A DNA stretch of 64,000 nt from Utricularia gibba. Lineage: Eukaryota; Streptophyta; Magnoliopsida; Lamiales; Lentibulariaceae. The notes beneath the pieces were generated by a model, which saw nothing but the letters and a program-made list of their open reading frames with translations, was not told where the DNA came from and made no database searches. The stretch spans positions 3,472,001 through 3,536,000 of the forward strand of contig CM007992.1 in the NCBI GenBank assembly GCA_002189035.1, written 5' to 3'. The position numbers and the translations under genes were made by a program. The first letter of the stretch is position 1, and every line of letters starts with the position of its first letter. This document shows, piece after piece, positions 24,474 to 37,671 of the stretch.

Positions 24474-25974
24474 CTGAATCCTGATGATTTCATTTCTTTT
24501 TTCCTCTTCCCTGAAATGATGCCTTAGCTGTTGTCTCTTGGAATTGCAAGATGTTGCTGACAGCCCTCACAGGTGCTTTGCTTGGCCCTATAATTTTATT
24601 TCATTGCAGTGCATCTGTTAACATGTGCAGAAGCATCTCACAGGCTCCAAAATAGAAAAACTAGAATTGTAATTGGTACGAATCGGAATCATGGTTCGAA
24701 CTAAAACCGTGGTTATGTTTGAAGATTCTTACTTTTCATATGATTCTGATTTCGGGTTGATTCGTTATTTTAGGAATCAAGAAATCATGGTTCCAATTGG
24801 TTTTAGAACCGATGAAATCATTGGTTTTTGGCATGCACAACATGTGGATGTCGGAAAAATTGTAAAAAAATGTTATTTTTTCTAGCACAATATGTGGATG
24901 TTTGAAAAAAAGTTGACATTTTTAAAAATGTTTATAGACAATCATAAAAATTGTTATGAATGTTTGAAATGTTTTTTTAAAAAAACATTATACTTATTAG
25001 GGTGTAGGCATCTACAATGTATCATTTGAGTGCATGTAAAAACATTATACTTATCTTTAGGAGTGTTTTCATACATTCATAAGAGATATTATGGGTGTCT
25101 GAAAATAATAATATTATTTTAAAATTAATTTTAAATAATTAAAACTATTGGTAGAAATGAAATCATAGTATTTGGTTTCAGGTTTATGATTCTAGTTTCG
25201 AACCAAAATCATGTAATTCAGTTCCAATTGTAATTCTATTAAAGATTTATAATTCTTATTTTAAATTGAAACCGGAATCGAATTTGACATTGAATTGCAG
25301 TTTATTGGTTTATAAACCATTAGTTCAATGAAATTGATCAATTTCAGAACCTATCACAACAAGTTTTTGTTTGATATGAAAATATAAGGTTGGGTTATAA
25401 TAAATTTAATAAAATTATATTTTTTTATACGTAAATATAATTATACTAATTATATAGGTATAATTATCATTTAGTATAATTATATCTACATATTATTCTT
25501 ATATATGAATATATATCCAATAGGGATATAAGTATTTTTATATCTATATATTTGAGTTTATCTAAATGCAAATAATTTAAAGTCATCTAAATCTGAATAA
25601 ACCAACTAAATACAACCTAAAGAACACCACGTACATTTTCAATTTCAGAATAGGTGCATATCATGCTCATACATCACTAGTAGGCCCATGTGTTTAAATA
25701 GTATTGGGCCTGGGCCTATGAGAGATGATAAAATCTGAAGAAATTGGAAAAAGGAAGTACGGAAACAGCATAAGGCGGCGAAGGCGGGTAGGGTGGAGAC
25801 GACGACTTTCTATATATATCTCCTGAAACGGCAAGCGTGGGTGTGGAGTTTTTGCGATTCTGATCTCTCTCCCTAATTTCTGGATTTTGATAGTTATAGG
25901 TATCTAACTCCGCGATTTTGACGAAGGGTCTCATATTCTTTTTGTAAGGTATTTGTTTCTAGTGTTTCTTGTGA
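24474..25974. other. Intergenic with a degraded inverted-repeat element
   Basis: The FMT 3' UTR is followed by AT-rich DNA containing an imperfect inverted-repeat pair (24663-24710 and 25189-25237). The last ~250 bases are the promoter and leader of the TRB gene, with a TATATATAT stretch near 25811. No gene is supported. Confidence 0.5.
24663..25237. repeat. Possible non-autonomous DNA element with imperfect inverted ends
   Basis: The arm at 24663-24710 and the reverse complement of 25189-25237 share an ordered set of blocks: TTTTAGTT.CGAACCA, then ATCATG or ATGATT, then CCAATT(G/A)(T/C)AATTCT. A further copy of the AATCATGGTTC motif occurs at about 24781-24800. Repeated subterminal motifs plus inverted ends over ~575 bases resemble a decayed MITE. 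No target-site duplication was identified. Confidence 0.35.
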
Positions 25975-27314
25975 ATGGGTGCTCCCAAACAGAAGTGGAC
26001 ATCTGAAGAAGAAGCTGCACTGAAGGCTGGAATTCAAAGATATGGGGTTGGAAAATGGAGTACGATTCTCAAGGATCCTGAATTTAATGTGATTCTCCGG
26101 TCGCGCTCTAATGTCGACCTTAAGGTTTGTTCGCAAAAAGTTTTGTACTGCAGTGCTATCAATCATTTATGAAGTTCGGTGTGGAAAAGGGTTGTTAATC
26201 CTTGCTTGCTCACTGCTCTTTCCTCTAGAAGTCACAAAGTGGGACACTTTTTTCCTCGAACAGGATAAATGGAGAAACTTGAATTGTATAGCAAGTGGGA
26301 TGGGTTCTCGCCATAGGGCTAGTGTTGCGTATAAAAAGAGCCAGCTGAGTGTTTCTAAGCACGATGCAGATGCTGCAGAAGGTGATGTCTTGGAGGCGGA
26401 TAAAGATCCAATGATCGTTGATGGCCATTCGGTTACCGCTTCTAACGAGTCAGACCATGATTTCAGCCACAGAAAACAAATAACAAGGTTGGTTTAGTCA
26501 TGTGGCATGTTGACTCTTTTCTGCAGATTCTTTTGCTCTCTAATGCTTGTGTCATCATGTATCTATTGTCTAAAGTCTTCCCCGATGACAGGCTTGATGA
26601 TGTTATCATGGAGGCCATAGCCAAGTTGAAGGAACCTCGAGGATCCAGTAGGCATACAATTACTGAATACATTGAGGTATCACGAATTGCTGTGGTTCAT
26701 TTTGAAAGTTTTGTGGTGAATGAACCTCTTCGTGTTTATATCTGCTTACAAATCCCTTATCAAAACTATCGAAACATAGGGGCTTTACATAGCACCTCCA
26801 GAGTTCGAAAAGATGCTAAGTACAAGACTGAAGATCCTAACAGAGAATGGACAATTGATTAAGGTACTCCATTCTGAAGTTGCTATTGTACATTTGTCAC
26901 TCTCTTGGTTTGTGGGTGTGTGTAGCATTGCAATGTTCGATCAATGGACAGGTGAAGCATCAGTACAGGATTGCACCAATGTCTACAATGTGGAACGCTC
27001 CAAAAGAACTACCATCCTTTCTTTCCAATGGAGCAAAGACCAAGGATCCTTCACATGTCCGCAACACAGGTGTTGTGCTTCTCACCAAGGAGCAGGTTGA
27101 TGCAGACCTTGAAAAGATGAAGTACATGTCTCCACAGGAGGCCGCAGCATTTGCCGCCCAAGCAGTTGCAGAAGCTGAAGCTGCAGTAGCTGCAGCAGAG
27201 GCTGCTCTCAAGGAAGCCGAGGAGGCAGAGGCTGATGCAGAATCAGCCCGATGCTTTGTTAATGCCATGAGGAAATCAGTCCCTGGAAACAACAACATGG
27301 GCATCATCTGGTAA
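25975..27314 (+). CDS. TRB: Telomere repeat-binding single-Myb-histone protein (TRB/SMH)
   Basis: A nuclear protein that binds telomeric TTTAGGG repeats and telobox promoters; in Arabidopsis TRBs help recruit Polycomb and telomerase factors. Five exons (25975-26124, 26264-26487, 26592-26676, 26780-26863, 26952-27314) give about 301 residues, a normal length. The N-terminus is the Myb domain: [20 protein letters not shown], then VDLK joined to DKWRNL, the diagnostic telobox-binding helix. A central H1/H5-like globular domain follows ([40 protein letters not shown]). The C-terminus is an Ala/Glu-rich coiled coil (residues about 230-285), which mediates dimerisation in the family. Splice sites are canonical. 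Confidence 0.94.
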
Positions 27315-28005
27315 TCACTCCTCCCCTTCCTCCAAGCTTATGTATGCACCATACTATAGTTTTAGCGAAATCGTCGTGCTGTCGATATGCGATTCGTCTA
27401 CGGTATGTATGCATAGGATCTCCAAAGTTAGTGTTGAAGTGTTTAGACAATGCAAATAGGAAGAACCATGCTACACAAGAAGACCAACCTCAAAACTATA
27501 TAATACAGTGCAGCACCTTGGTGCCAAAAGCTCATACTATTTATCAAAATGATGCATGTAATTCTCCTTATTTGATGAAAATGGCATCTTTGATCTCTAT
27601 TGGTGTTATTTGCTCATCCATCGCCTGTTGTGTAGGCAGTGGTGGTTAACCACAGTGCAGGGATGGATCAATTGTGAAATTTGAGACAAATAATATGAAA
27701 AATAATATAGACTATTTTTTATAATATTATTCTATTGGAGTAATGAAAATTAATTTTATAAGTATGTATTTTACTCAATTTTGAAATATTAGAGATTTTC
27801 TTTAATTTTTAAATAATAAGGATAAACAATAATATCTAATAAATCAAACATTTCATTTAATTACACAAATAAATGTTGGTGTACTTTTCCAATACAATAT
27901 ATTCATGTATGATATTCAAAGCCCCTGAATTGCAAATGGTTGGGCCGATTCATTAGTAAAAGTGGATATGTGTACAATTTCTTTTATAAAGTGAAAGAAA
28001 TTGAG

Positions 28006-28175
28006 CACATATCCAAAAATAATTGAGCACATTTTTAATAAATCCAAGTTGGGCATGGGCTGTACGGATAAAGTGAACTAAAGTTTTTGTAATATGAATG
28101 ATGAATTCTATCACATATCCAAAAATAATTGATCACATTTTTAATAAATCCAAGTTGGGCATGGGCTTGTACGGA
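28006..28175. repeat. Direct duplication, two ~64-bp copies
   Basis: Copies at 28006-28068 and 28112-28175 share almost every base, from CACATATCCAAAAATAATTG through CAAGTTGGGCATGGGC to GTACGGA. They differ by one substitution and one inserted T. The step is about 106 bases. It looks like a recent local duplication. Confidence 0.85.
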
Positions 28176-29442
28176 CGGAGGAAAAAAACAGAGCACAAGT
28201 GAAATTACGGGAACACCCATGCCTGATCATGTGCCGGTGGATAAGGGCAGCACTTGCCTGAAAACGACATACCCCTGCGCCGTTTCGTAACCTTTTCCGC
28301 TGTACCAGGGCTCCCGTGTATGGTTATCTATGCATCCCTGGGACAGAGATCTTTGCAATCGGGGATAAGATCCGACCCTGCAAATAGGCCATTTTTCTAT
28401 TAATATATTTATTATTTTCCAAAAATTAATAAAATAGACAAGAAAATTCCATAGGGAATAAATTATGTTCTAATTCAGCAATAAATCCAGTGTTTCAAAA
28501 AGGGAAAAAATGAAGCACCCACTTAAACTACATTTATTACAAGTGAAGACCTTTTGTCTCAATTGTGTGCCCACGTCATTAATCACCTCATAATTAAAAT
28601 CATTAAACATAATTTGTTATTAATTTAATCAATAAATAATGCCCCATCTTGTTATTTTATATATCAAGTATTTGAAATCGAAGAAATAACTAATGTTTCA
28701 AATACAATTATTGAATTATTAAAAAATATATAATTTATGAATTATTTTTCTATATATATATATTGATAATTTAAATTAATATGAGTAGATAATTTGTAAT
28801 GTAAGTTTAGCGGTATTGTTTAAATAGTGAAATTCTATTAATCTTATATAAGATATTTTCTTCGAAAGTTGAAAATGTAAAACCATGAATTTTGTATGTT
28901 TTAAACAAATAATATTATATAATAAGATCGCGAATGGTTACATTTAATATCAAAACTAAATATTGAATATAATAAATTTAGAGAACTTATGATGATATAT
29001 TACATGGATTATGTACAAAAAATGTGATATATTTAAATAATGATATTTTTCTAATCTAAGCGTTTTATTAAAAAATAGAAAATGTTAAACTGTGAAAATT
29101 ATATCATGGGATGATGAGATGGATCATTTATTTATTTAAATAATAATATTTTTTAGATAATAGATTACTAATCTTTTAAAAATATCTAAAAATAAAAAAA
29201 TGTCCCATCATATTGCCTGACACAACAAAAAAAAAGGAAAGTGGAGCAGTATGCAATGGCCCACAACGCCGCCACTTGCATCCATTCACTTTAAACCCTG
29301 AATCTCAATCCAACGGCCACAATCGCTCCGCAGAGGAGGGAGTACTTGGTGCCGCTATCTGCGCGCCACACGGGAATCCTCTAACCTAACTCTGGTTAAA
29401 CCTTAACCCCGCACGCTCCTCCTGTTTCCATTTCTATGCATC

Positions 29443-29451
29443 TTTTTATAC
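29443..29451 (+). promoter_or_regulatory. Putative TATA box of the LBD gene
   Basis: TTTTTATAC lies about 115 bases upstream of the ATG at 29561 and is followed by a pyrimidine-rich tract. Confidence 0.45.
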
Positions 29452-29560
29452 CTCTCTCTTCTCCGCCTTCCACAGTCTGTCTGAATTCTTGCATTCAATT
29501 GCCGGATCACGGTTCTCCGCCGGCATTCTTGATCGAATCCTTGTGGTGTTTATTTTCAGC

Positions 29561-30277
29561 ATGAGTTGCAATGGGTGCAAAGTTTTAAGGAAGGGATGTA
29601 GTGAAACTTGTGTTTTGCGGCCTTGTTTGCAGTGGATCCAAGGCGCTGAAGCTCAGGGAAACGCCATCGTTTTCGTGGCCAAGTTCTTCGGCCGCGCCGC
29701 ACTCATGAACTTCATCTCCGCCGTGCCGGAAAACCAACGTCCCTGTAGGTGGATGTATTTTTTTTTTTTTTGAACTTCATGGAATTCCTGGCGAGTTTTG
29801 GAACAGATTTCAAATTTTGGGTTTGTGGGAGTGCTAACAAAGCTGCTCAGTGCAATTATCGAAGCACTAGAGTGATGGATTAATTTCCTTGCCTGCAGTA
29901 CTTTTCCGATCGCTATTGTTTGAAGCCGTCGGAAGAACGGTGAACCAGTGAACGGGGCATTGGGGCTCATGGAGACGGGAAATTGGCACGTTTGTCACGC
30001 GGCGGTGGAAAACGTCCTCCGGGCGGGGGCCCTGAAGCGGATGCGCGAGGTCGCAGCTGATAATAATAACCCAGACGATGATTCCGACTGCACAGACATT
30101 TACAGGGAGAACCGTTTTGGTGGGCTTCAAGAGCCTGAACTCTGGCTTTCTCCCGGCGGAGGTCACCCGTCCCTCCGCCGCGTCGGCAGCACCTCGATGA
30201 ATTCGGAGGCATCCGTGATAACCAATTGCGGCTATCCCACCCCTCAGGGAGGGAGGCTACTGAACTTGTTTCACTAA
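29561..30277 (+). CDS. Class II LOB-domain protein (LBD37/38/39-like), frame broken by a 1-base deletion
   Basis: A plant-specific nuclear regulator; the Arabidopsis LBD37-39 group represses anthocyanin synthesis and nitrate-response genes. Two exons (29561-29744, 29899-30277) give about 187 residues if the frame is mended. The N-terminus MSCNGCKVLRKGCSETCVLR carries the CX2CX6CX3C zinc-like motif, then WIQGAEAQGNAIVFVAKFFG. After the intron comes LLFRSLLFEAVGRTVN, where the frame hits a stop. The homologous sequence resumes one base out as VNGALGLMETGNWHVC and ends SMNSEAS...LLNLFH, as in LBD37. The missing base is one C at 29945-29946 (CC where the family NPVNGA needs CCC). Conservation on both sides argues against an old pseudogene. 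Class II members lack the leucine zipper of class I, which fits this sequence. Confidence 0.88.
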
Positions 30278-31708
30278 ACCAATAAACGAGGAGATGCGGA
30301 ACTACTCTCCATCGTCTCCATCGCAGAGCGACGTCGTTTTGGCATCTGGTTCTCTGGTTATGCTCCGAAGTTCAACATTTGGTTGAACAGCCGATGATGG
30401 CTGTGCAGCGCATGTAACATACTGAAAGCCTATTGCATTGCTTTACAACCAGCGTAATAATTCCAAAATAATTATCTAAATTGAAAAATTCCAAAATTCA
30501 GATTTTTTTTATAAAAATTATTTGATCAAATTCAATAAATATTTTATGACAAAAGTATCTGAGGGTTGTCAAAGTTACAATATTTTTAGTGTTTGAATGA
30601 TCTAACATCTCAGTTATTAAAATTGATATACAAATTAAAGTTTAATGATGAGCATCAATATTATCATAAGAAAAAATAATGGAAATTAATTTTATCCATT
30701 TTTAAACTATTGAGATGGATTTTACATGATTTTTTCAAAATATTAACAATAATTTCATGGAGATCCATTATGTGTGCAACTATATGTGCAATTTTTACGA
30801 GAAATGACATAAATGTCCTCAGACAGTAAAATGGCTATGATACACAAATGCGGGTAATTCGGAGATACACGGATACAACTACGAAGATTAATGAAAATTA
30901 GATTTATACGTATTTAAAATAAAAATTGTTTATTAAAAATATATAAAAAATAAAAAATAAAATTATGTAATAAAAATAATTAACTTGAAATATAAACTCT
31001 TAAATTTAATCATTAATAACAAAGTAATAAACTAATATATAAATATTTAAACATCATATTAATCAATACTTACAAGAAAATTTTAATATTAGAATATCAA
31101 AATTAGCATCAACGAATAACATGTATTTAATCTCAATGAAAAAAAAAAGATAATCTACACAAACACTAGTGAAATAAAATTAAATTATAATTATATAACT
31201 GAATTAGTTTGTTGAAAAATAATATTTTATATTTTATATTTTTATTTTTAATACAAATTAATTGGATGGGTGTATCCATGAATACGTGAGTTTGTAAAAA
31301 AAAAATAGAAGAATCAGTAAAATAGTCTGCACTGGGCCCGCTTTGGAAAAAAAGCCAACCCTCAGGCCCAATGAAACGGAAGGGAATAATTGGACATACT
31401 TTGGAATTACGAAAAGGGTAATATTGGGAAACAATTATTCGGTTATTTATTGTGTATTAAATAAAAAAATACCAAATGTGGTTATTTTTATTACAGGATT
31501 ACCAATTTTCCAAACAACCAGACATCGATCACAAAGCACACAACATATTTTAACCTAAAATCACGTTACCCCAAGAGGCCCGATTGCACACACACCATGC
31601 ACCAAGTGCCAAATCTTGAAACCTCACAAGGGTACACGAAGCATTGGAATAGGGGATTTATGTACACGTCTTGGAGAGTAGGAGACTCCTTGGAGCACAA
31701 ATGCCTCC
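30278..31708. other. Gene-free AT-rich intergenic stretch
   Basis: Contains the LBD 3' UTR and then AT-rich DNA with many short poly(A) and AT runs. The last ~150 bases are the 3' UTR of the cysteine protease. I see no further gene. Confidence 0.5.
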
Positions 31709-33078
<1,370 letters not shown>

Positions 33079-33122
33079 GGATCCCAGAGACTGGCGCTGG
33101 AAATGGCGAAACCTCCACATGC

Positions 33123-33132
33123 TTTTTATAGA
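33123..33132 (-). promoter_or_regulatory. TATA box of the cysteine protease gene
   Basis: On the minus strand this reads CTATAAAAAG, about 45-50 bases before the chosen ATG at 33078. It implies a very short leader and excludes the upstream in-frame Met codons at 33120 and 33207. Confidence 0.6.
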
Positions 33133-34577
33133 GGGGAGTGAAAGAAGAAGATCAGGGAGAATGAAGTGAATGTAGACCCTTTCTGTGACCCGGTGAACAT
33201 CACCCACGACAGGAATGGGAAGTAGTTTCAGTTTAGGGGCCGGGAAGGAGCCTCATGATTGCCCAATCACTGCACCCCACGTCACGCAGACAGTGGGAAA
33301 CGCAACCTCGGAATCTGGTAATAGGGAAATGTGCCATGGACGAGGAGAGGAGGAGATATGTGGGGCCACCGAAACCCTATTTATGGAAAGTGCCTCAATT
33401 CGGTGCCATTGGGAAGAGCACCACACACATCTCCAACTACTTTTTTTTCTGATGTATTACCATTTTGAAATCATTAGAATCAAATCTATTATGATATATT
33501 GCATATGTATTCAAAATGTATATCAAATTTTATTTTACGATAATTAATATTTAAAAATCAAATCAATTCAATAATAAACATGAGACAGTAGTTTATCCAT
33601 GATAATTTATTTTTGATAAGTAATTTTAAAATTGAAATTACACTAATACAATTTTTTATAAATAATTATAGTGAATTTAAGTACCTTAGTTTTTAAATGA
33701 TAATTTGAATATAAATAAAAGTATAATTGAAAATTATATAATATTTTTTAATATAAATGATATATACGAAATATTTTTAAATTATAAATTTTTGTAAACT
33801 ATAATTATTAATAAATATGGATAAATATATAATTTATTTATGAAAATCAAATCTCATTTTTGATACCTCAAACATAAATTTATTTTCTAATAATCATTTT
33901 AAAAAACAATTTCAGATATATATCAATTTTAATTCTATGAGAATTTTTAATTCTACTAAAAGGTATGGATTTTTCATAAGTAGCATAATTTGTACTTCAG
34001 GAGTGGTATTTATATTTTTTGGATATTTTATAATTTATAGTTATGATATATATTCATAAAATATTCATTTATACAAAAAAGAATGCTCCTACATCGAGTA
34101 AGAGAACTTTACTAAAATAAAGGAATCCATGCTCTTTTTAGTTGGATGGATGGATGCGGACAACGGCTACTTGTGTGCGCCCCCTCCAATGAATCGACGG
34201 GACGCCGGCCACATCACGCCCACTTGTTGGGGGAGATAATTGTTTTTTTAAATCTTTTTTTATAATTTATTTTCACCGTGGTAAAAACCAACGTAAATTT
34301 TATTTTACTGGGGGAATGGGCCAGGCCATTAGATGCCAAGCCCAAAGCACAGTACCTCCGGGCCCATTTTGTTGTGTTGTTATTGGGGCCCGCTAAGCAC
34401 AGAATGTATGACAGTGACGGTTGTTATTTGGGGCTGAGCGTGGGCCCCGCAAATCGATCCAATCGTGGGCCAGGATTTGCAGAAGTGTCATTTTGGTGGG
34501 CCCACATTGAAATGTACAAGACGAGGGAGGAAGAGCAGAACCGTAGTAGTCAGCAAGCATACAGAGGAGCACCGGAG
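33133..34577. other. Intergenic: protease promoter and AT-rich DNA
   Basis: The first ~300 bases are the protease promoter. Bases 33450-34130 are very AT-rich, and 34150-34577 are GC-richer and include the remorin 3' UTR. No gene is supported. Confidence 0.5.
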
Positions 34578-35930
34578 CTAAATCCTCCGGCAAAGAAGGA
34601 ATCTACTGGGTCGACGAGGAGGCTTTAGAGGAAGGCAACAGGGTGAAGAAGGAGGAGGAGAATGGTCTTTAGACAAGGCAGTTCTCATGGCTTCGGCCTT
34701 CGTCTGTGAGCCTCTCAGCTTCTGTGTTATCCTGTCCATTGCGGCTGATCTCTTCTTCTCCAAATTCATCTGCTCATCAGCAGGATTTATAATTTGTGTT
34801 AGTGTAGCATTCGGTGTATTGTAAAAGTAAAATGGAACCAACCTCAAGTTTCCTTATAGCTGCCTCGGCTTTGGCTTTCTGCAAGTTCTCCCAGGCAGTG
34901 ATCTTGGCCTCCTCTCTTTGCATCCTGAGAAGCAAAACATTCATGATTTTGGTGTCGAATACCATGCTTAGAAAGTGATGTATATGATCATGTTAGACTG
35001 ATCACGGGTCAGTACTTGGAAGTGTTTCTTGATGCCTCAGAAGCAGCGTTCCAGGACAAACAGAGATCCAGAACATCTCCAGACGCCTTGATGGATTTGT
35101 CACGTCTCCGTCTCGATGATGAATTGGCTCCTTTATCAACCTGAACATCCCTGATTTCATCCTTGAAACAGCCACCAGCGGCTGAAGAAAAAGCAGAAAA
35201 AGATAGTCTTCCTCTTGGAGAAGAAGGTGCACTTCCCGGGGGACTCATTTGAGTTCCACGTCTCTACAGTGAGTTGGCTTTTCTTCGTCCTTATTCGTAC
35301 CATCTGATCATCAAAACAAAGAATGTTATTGCACAAAACTTGAGGTCTACTGCGCCATAGTAAAGCTTCATTACCATGGGAACAGGGGAGGGAATTTCCA
35401 GCCAGAGAATCCGGGAAACCAGTGACATTACTGCTTCGCGTTACAGCAATCTCGGAACTCGATGAAGTATCAGACATTGCGGTGGTGTGATGAGTACATG
35501 GACCATCAGGAGCAACGGAAAATGATGAGTTTGTTATGAAAACTCTTTCATGACCTCCGCCGCCGAAAATCGCCGGCACGGCGGGCGAAAATTGGGCTAG
35601 AAATTCATTACCTGGCGGCGGAGCGAGGGGGCCGCTTTTGGATTTAGGCCGCGCTTGCGGCAGAGAAGCGGAGGTTTTACCAGGATTCACGACGGAGAGT
35701 GGGCTCGTTATCCATCTCTCAGCGTCGTCCCATTTTGAAGGCAAGACTCTGCCACTATTGAAAGGCATCAACGCAGCAGAACTTATCTGGTTCCGGGCAG
35801 ATCCGGCCCCGGGAACCCTCTCGGAACTCCAAGGTTTCGGCAGTTCGGCGCCGTCGAAGTCGCCGTATTCTGGGGTTCCTGGGCTGGTGTGCACGCCGGA
35901 ATATCTCATTGACCCAGAATTCCTCCTCAT
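34578..35930 (-). CDS. Remorin family protein, frame broken by a 1-base deletion
   Basis: Remorins are plant plasma-membrane nanodomain proteins. Four exons (35375-35930, 35016-35303, 34843-34924, 34578-34769) give about 372 residues once one base is restored. The long disordered, Ser/Pro-rich N-terminal part starts MRRNSGSMRYSGVHTSPGTP and includes PKPWSSERVPGA and DDAERWI. Exon 2 carries the motif CRDVGTQMSPPGSAPSSPRG of this remorin group, but the GGG of its Gly codon has only GG (35257-35258), shifting the frame. Exons 3-4 encode the C-terminal coiled-coil anchor REEAKITAWENLQKAKAEAA / IRKLEMNLEKKRSAAMDRI. The last ~35 residues (SPPPSSPCCLPLKPPRRPS) do not resemble the Cys-rich tail I expect in this subgroup, so the end is less certain. 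The upstream Met at 35930 opens the conserved part. Confidence 0.88.
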
Positions 35931-37386
35931 CGCAACACGAGTTTCAAGAATCCTTCAAATGCACGAAACGGCCATTTCCATCGAGAGAAGATAATCAAAT
36001 CCATCATTTACTCCCTTCTGTACACCTCCTGCCGCAAATCTAACAGACCCTTCTCCACCAAATCCCATTCCCTTCCCTCCAATCCACACACAAACAAAAC
36101 CCCAGAAACGAAATCCGATTTCTTTCAAGTAACCAACCTTCGTTCCACTGAAGCCCCACACTCCACGCTCAAAAATCGATCACGGCGAAAAACACATGCC
36201 CCACAAAAAGCCCTCCCAAGCACAAAAAAGCAAAACGGTGGGGACAAACACGACACCCCAGATTCTTCCCAGAAGATGTGTGTGAACAAACTTAAGTAAA
36301 GAACGGACCGCAGCAGCAATGGCAATTTGAGGAAGCAACTACAGACTAGATGGGCAGCCGCAGCATCTGCTCCCAATTCGCATTTATGAGACCAGAGCCC
36401 TGTCAGAGAAAAATGGCGGAATACCCTCAAAAGCTTCGATCTTTCTCCCCACGACGCTCCATTTTCAACCGGGGAAAATCATCTGGCACCTTTCATACCA
36501 AAAGGTACTCGGAAAAGTACCCCCAGGCCAGCCCAGCCTTCCATATCCGTCCATTGACGCGCCTCTGCGAATCCAACGGACGAGATCAAACCTTCCATCG
36601 TTTTTGCATTAAATTAAAGAAAAAAAAAAGAAATGACGCAACCAACAAAGATTAATCAATCACTGTCTACCAATCACACCTGAACACGTGGAAATATCTT
36701 TAAACATCGTAATTAAACAGATTAAAGTACGTGATTAGACAAGAACCATCCACAATCAGTCAGATCCTTTTTCCTTAATCCCAATCATTATCCCCTAGGG
36801 CCTAGCTATATGTTATTTGGGCCTATTAGCGAGAGAGACGCGGCCCAACCCAGAGATTGGGCCTGCGTTCGATTTTTCACATGTTTTTTGAATTGGGCAT
36901 ACTTTTTAATTATTTTTATAACGCAATTTATTAAGGAATTAAATATAAATTATTTATTTTAAAAATAAATATTCATAACCGATGTATATAAAAAAAATTT
37001 TAAAATATATATATTCAAAAATTATATATCAAATAATTGGTACTTTAACCATATAATATATATTTATTTAAATACATTGTTAATTATACTATACTATCAA
37101 ATATAAGTGCACCAAAAATTCACTCTAAGGTATCTGATGTGGAAGGCACAACACGGCTCTTTTATACACCGGGAACGTAAAAAACTGATAAGGCTCTTTA
37201 GTTGACCGGGATTCTGTTTCTCCGCCGGAAGGAGCATCGGATTCCTGATAGCTGACGTGACGGATGAATCTCTGAGCAGAAAGAGACGATAAGAAGGAAC
37301 CTCTGGAATTACGTGGCGCGAAAAGCGTCATCTTCTTGGTGCTTAAATAGTTCCGCATTCCTGTGTCGCTGCGGTAACCAAAAGAA
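35931..37386. other. Remorin leader/promoter and intergenic DNA
   Basis: Bases 35931 to about 36500 probably hold the remorin 5' leader and promoter. The rest is AT-rich until about 37120, where GC content rises towards the EF-hand gene. No additional gene is supported. Confidence 0.5.
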
Positions 37387-37671
37387 ATGGCGATTCGAGG
37401 CGGTCCGAAACGCCGCGGGGACGAGACGACGGTGGAGGAGTTCAGGAAGTGGCTGATGAGCTTCGACTCCGACAAAGACGGCAAGATCAGCAAGAAGGAG
37501 CTCAACGCCGCGATCCGCAGCCGCGGCTGCCCCCGGATGTTCCGCTTCGTGAACACCGCCCGGGGGATGTGGCATGCCGACGGCGACGGCAGCGGATACA
37601 TCGAGGAGCAGGAAATCGATGATCTGTTGGATTTCGCGGAAAAGGCGCTGGGCTTCAAATTCTATCGCTGA
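37387..37671 (+). CDS. Small two-EF-hand calcium-binding protein
   Basis: An intronless, GC-rich frame of 94 residues. Two canonical 12-residue EF-hand loops are present: DSDKDGKISKKE (about residues 27-38) and DGDGSGYIEEQE (about residues 66-77). Both keep the acidic position 1, Gly6, Ile8 and Glu12, so both should bind calcium. The N-terminus is basic (RGGPKRRGDET). There is no signal peptide or membrane segment, so it is probably cytosolic or nuclear. Its length and GC-rich coding style fit the small calmodulin-like proteins of plants. The partner is unknown. A perfect hairpin and AATAAA follow in the presumed 3' UTR. Confidence 0.9.
   Translation: MAIRGGPKRRGDETTVEEFRKWLMSFDSDKDGKISKKELNAAIRSRGCPRMFRFVNTARGMWHADGDGSGYIEEQEIDDLLDFAEKALGFKFYR

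Larger units (their letters stand above)
27315..29560. other. Intergenic: AT-rich with one direct duplication
   Basis: About 2.2 kb between the TRB and LBD genes with no supportable gene. It contains a ~64-bp direct duplication (28006-28175), a GC-richer island at about 28200-28380, AT-rich DNA to about 29240, then the LBD promoter with a TATA-like element at 29443-29451. Confidence 0.5.

Noticed and set aside
33079-33207. Upstream start codons for the cysteine protease
   Set aside because: They lie at or before the TATA box, and the Met at 33078 opens a normal signal peptide.
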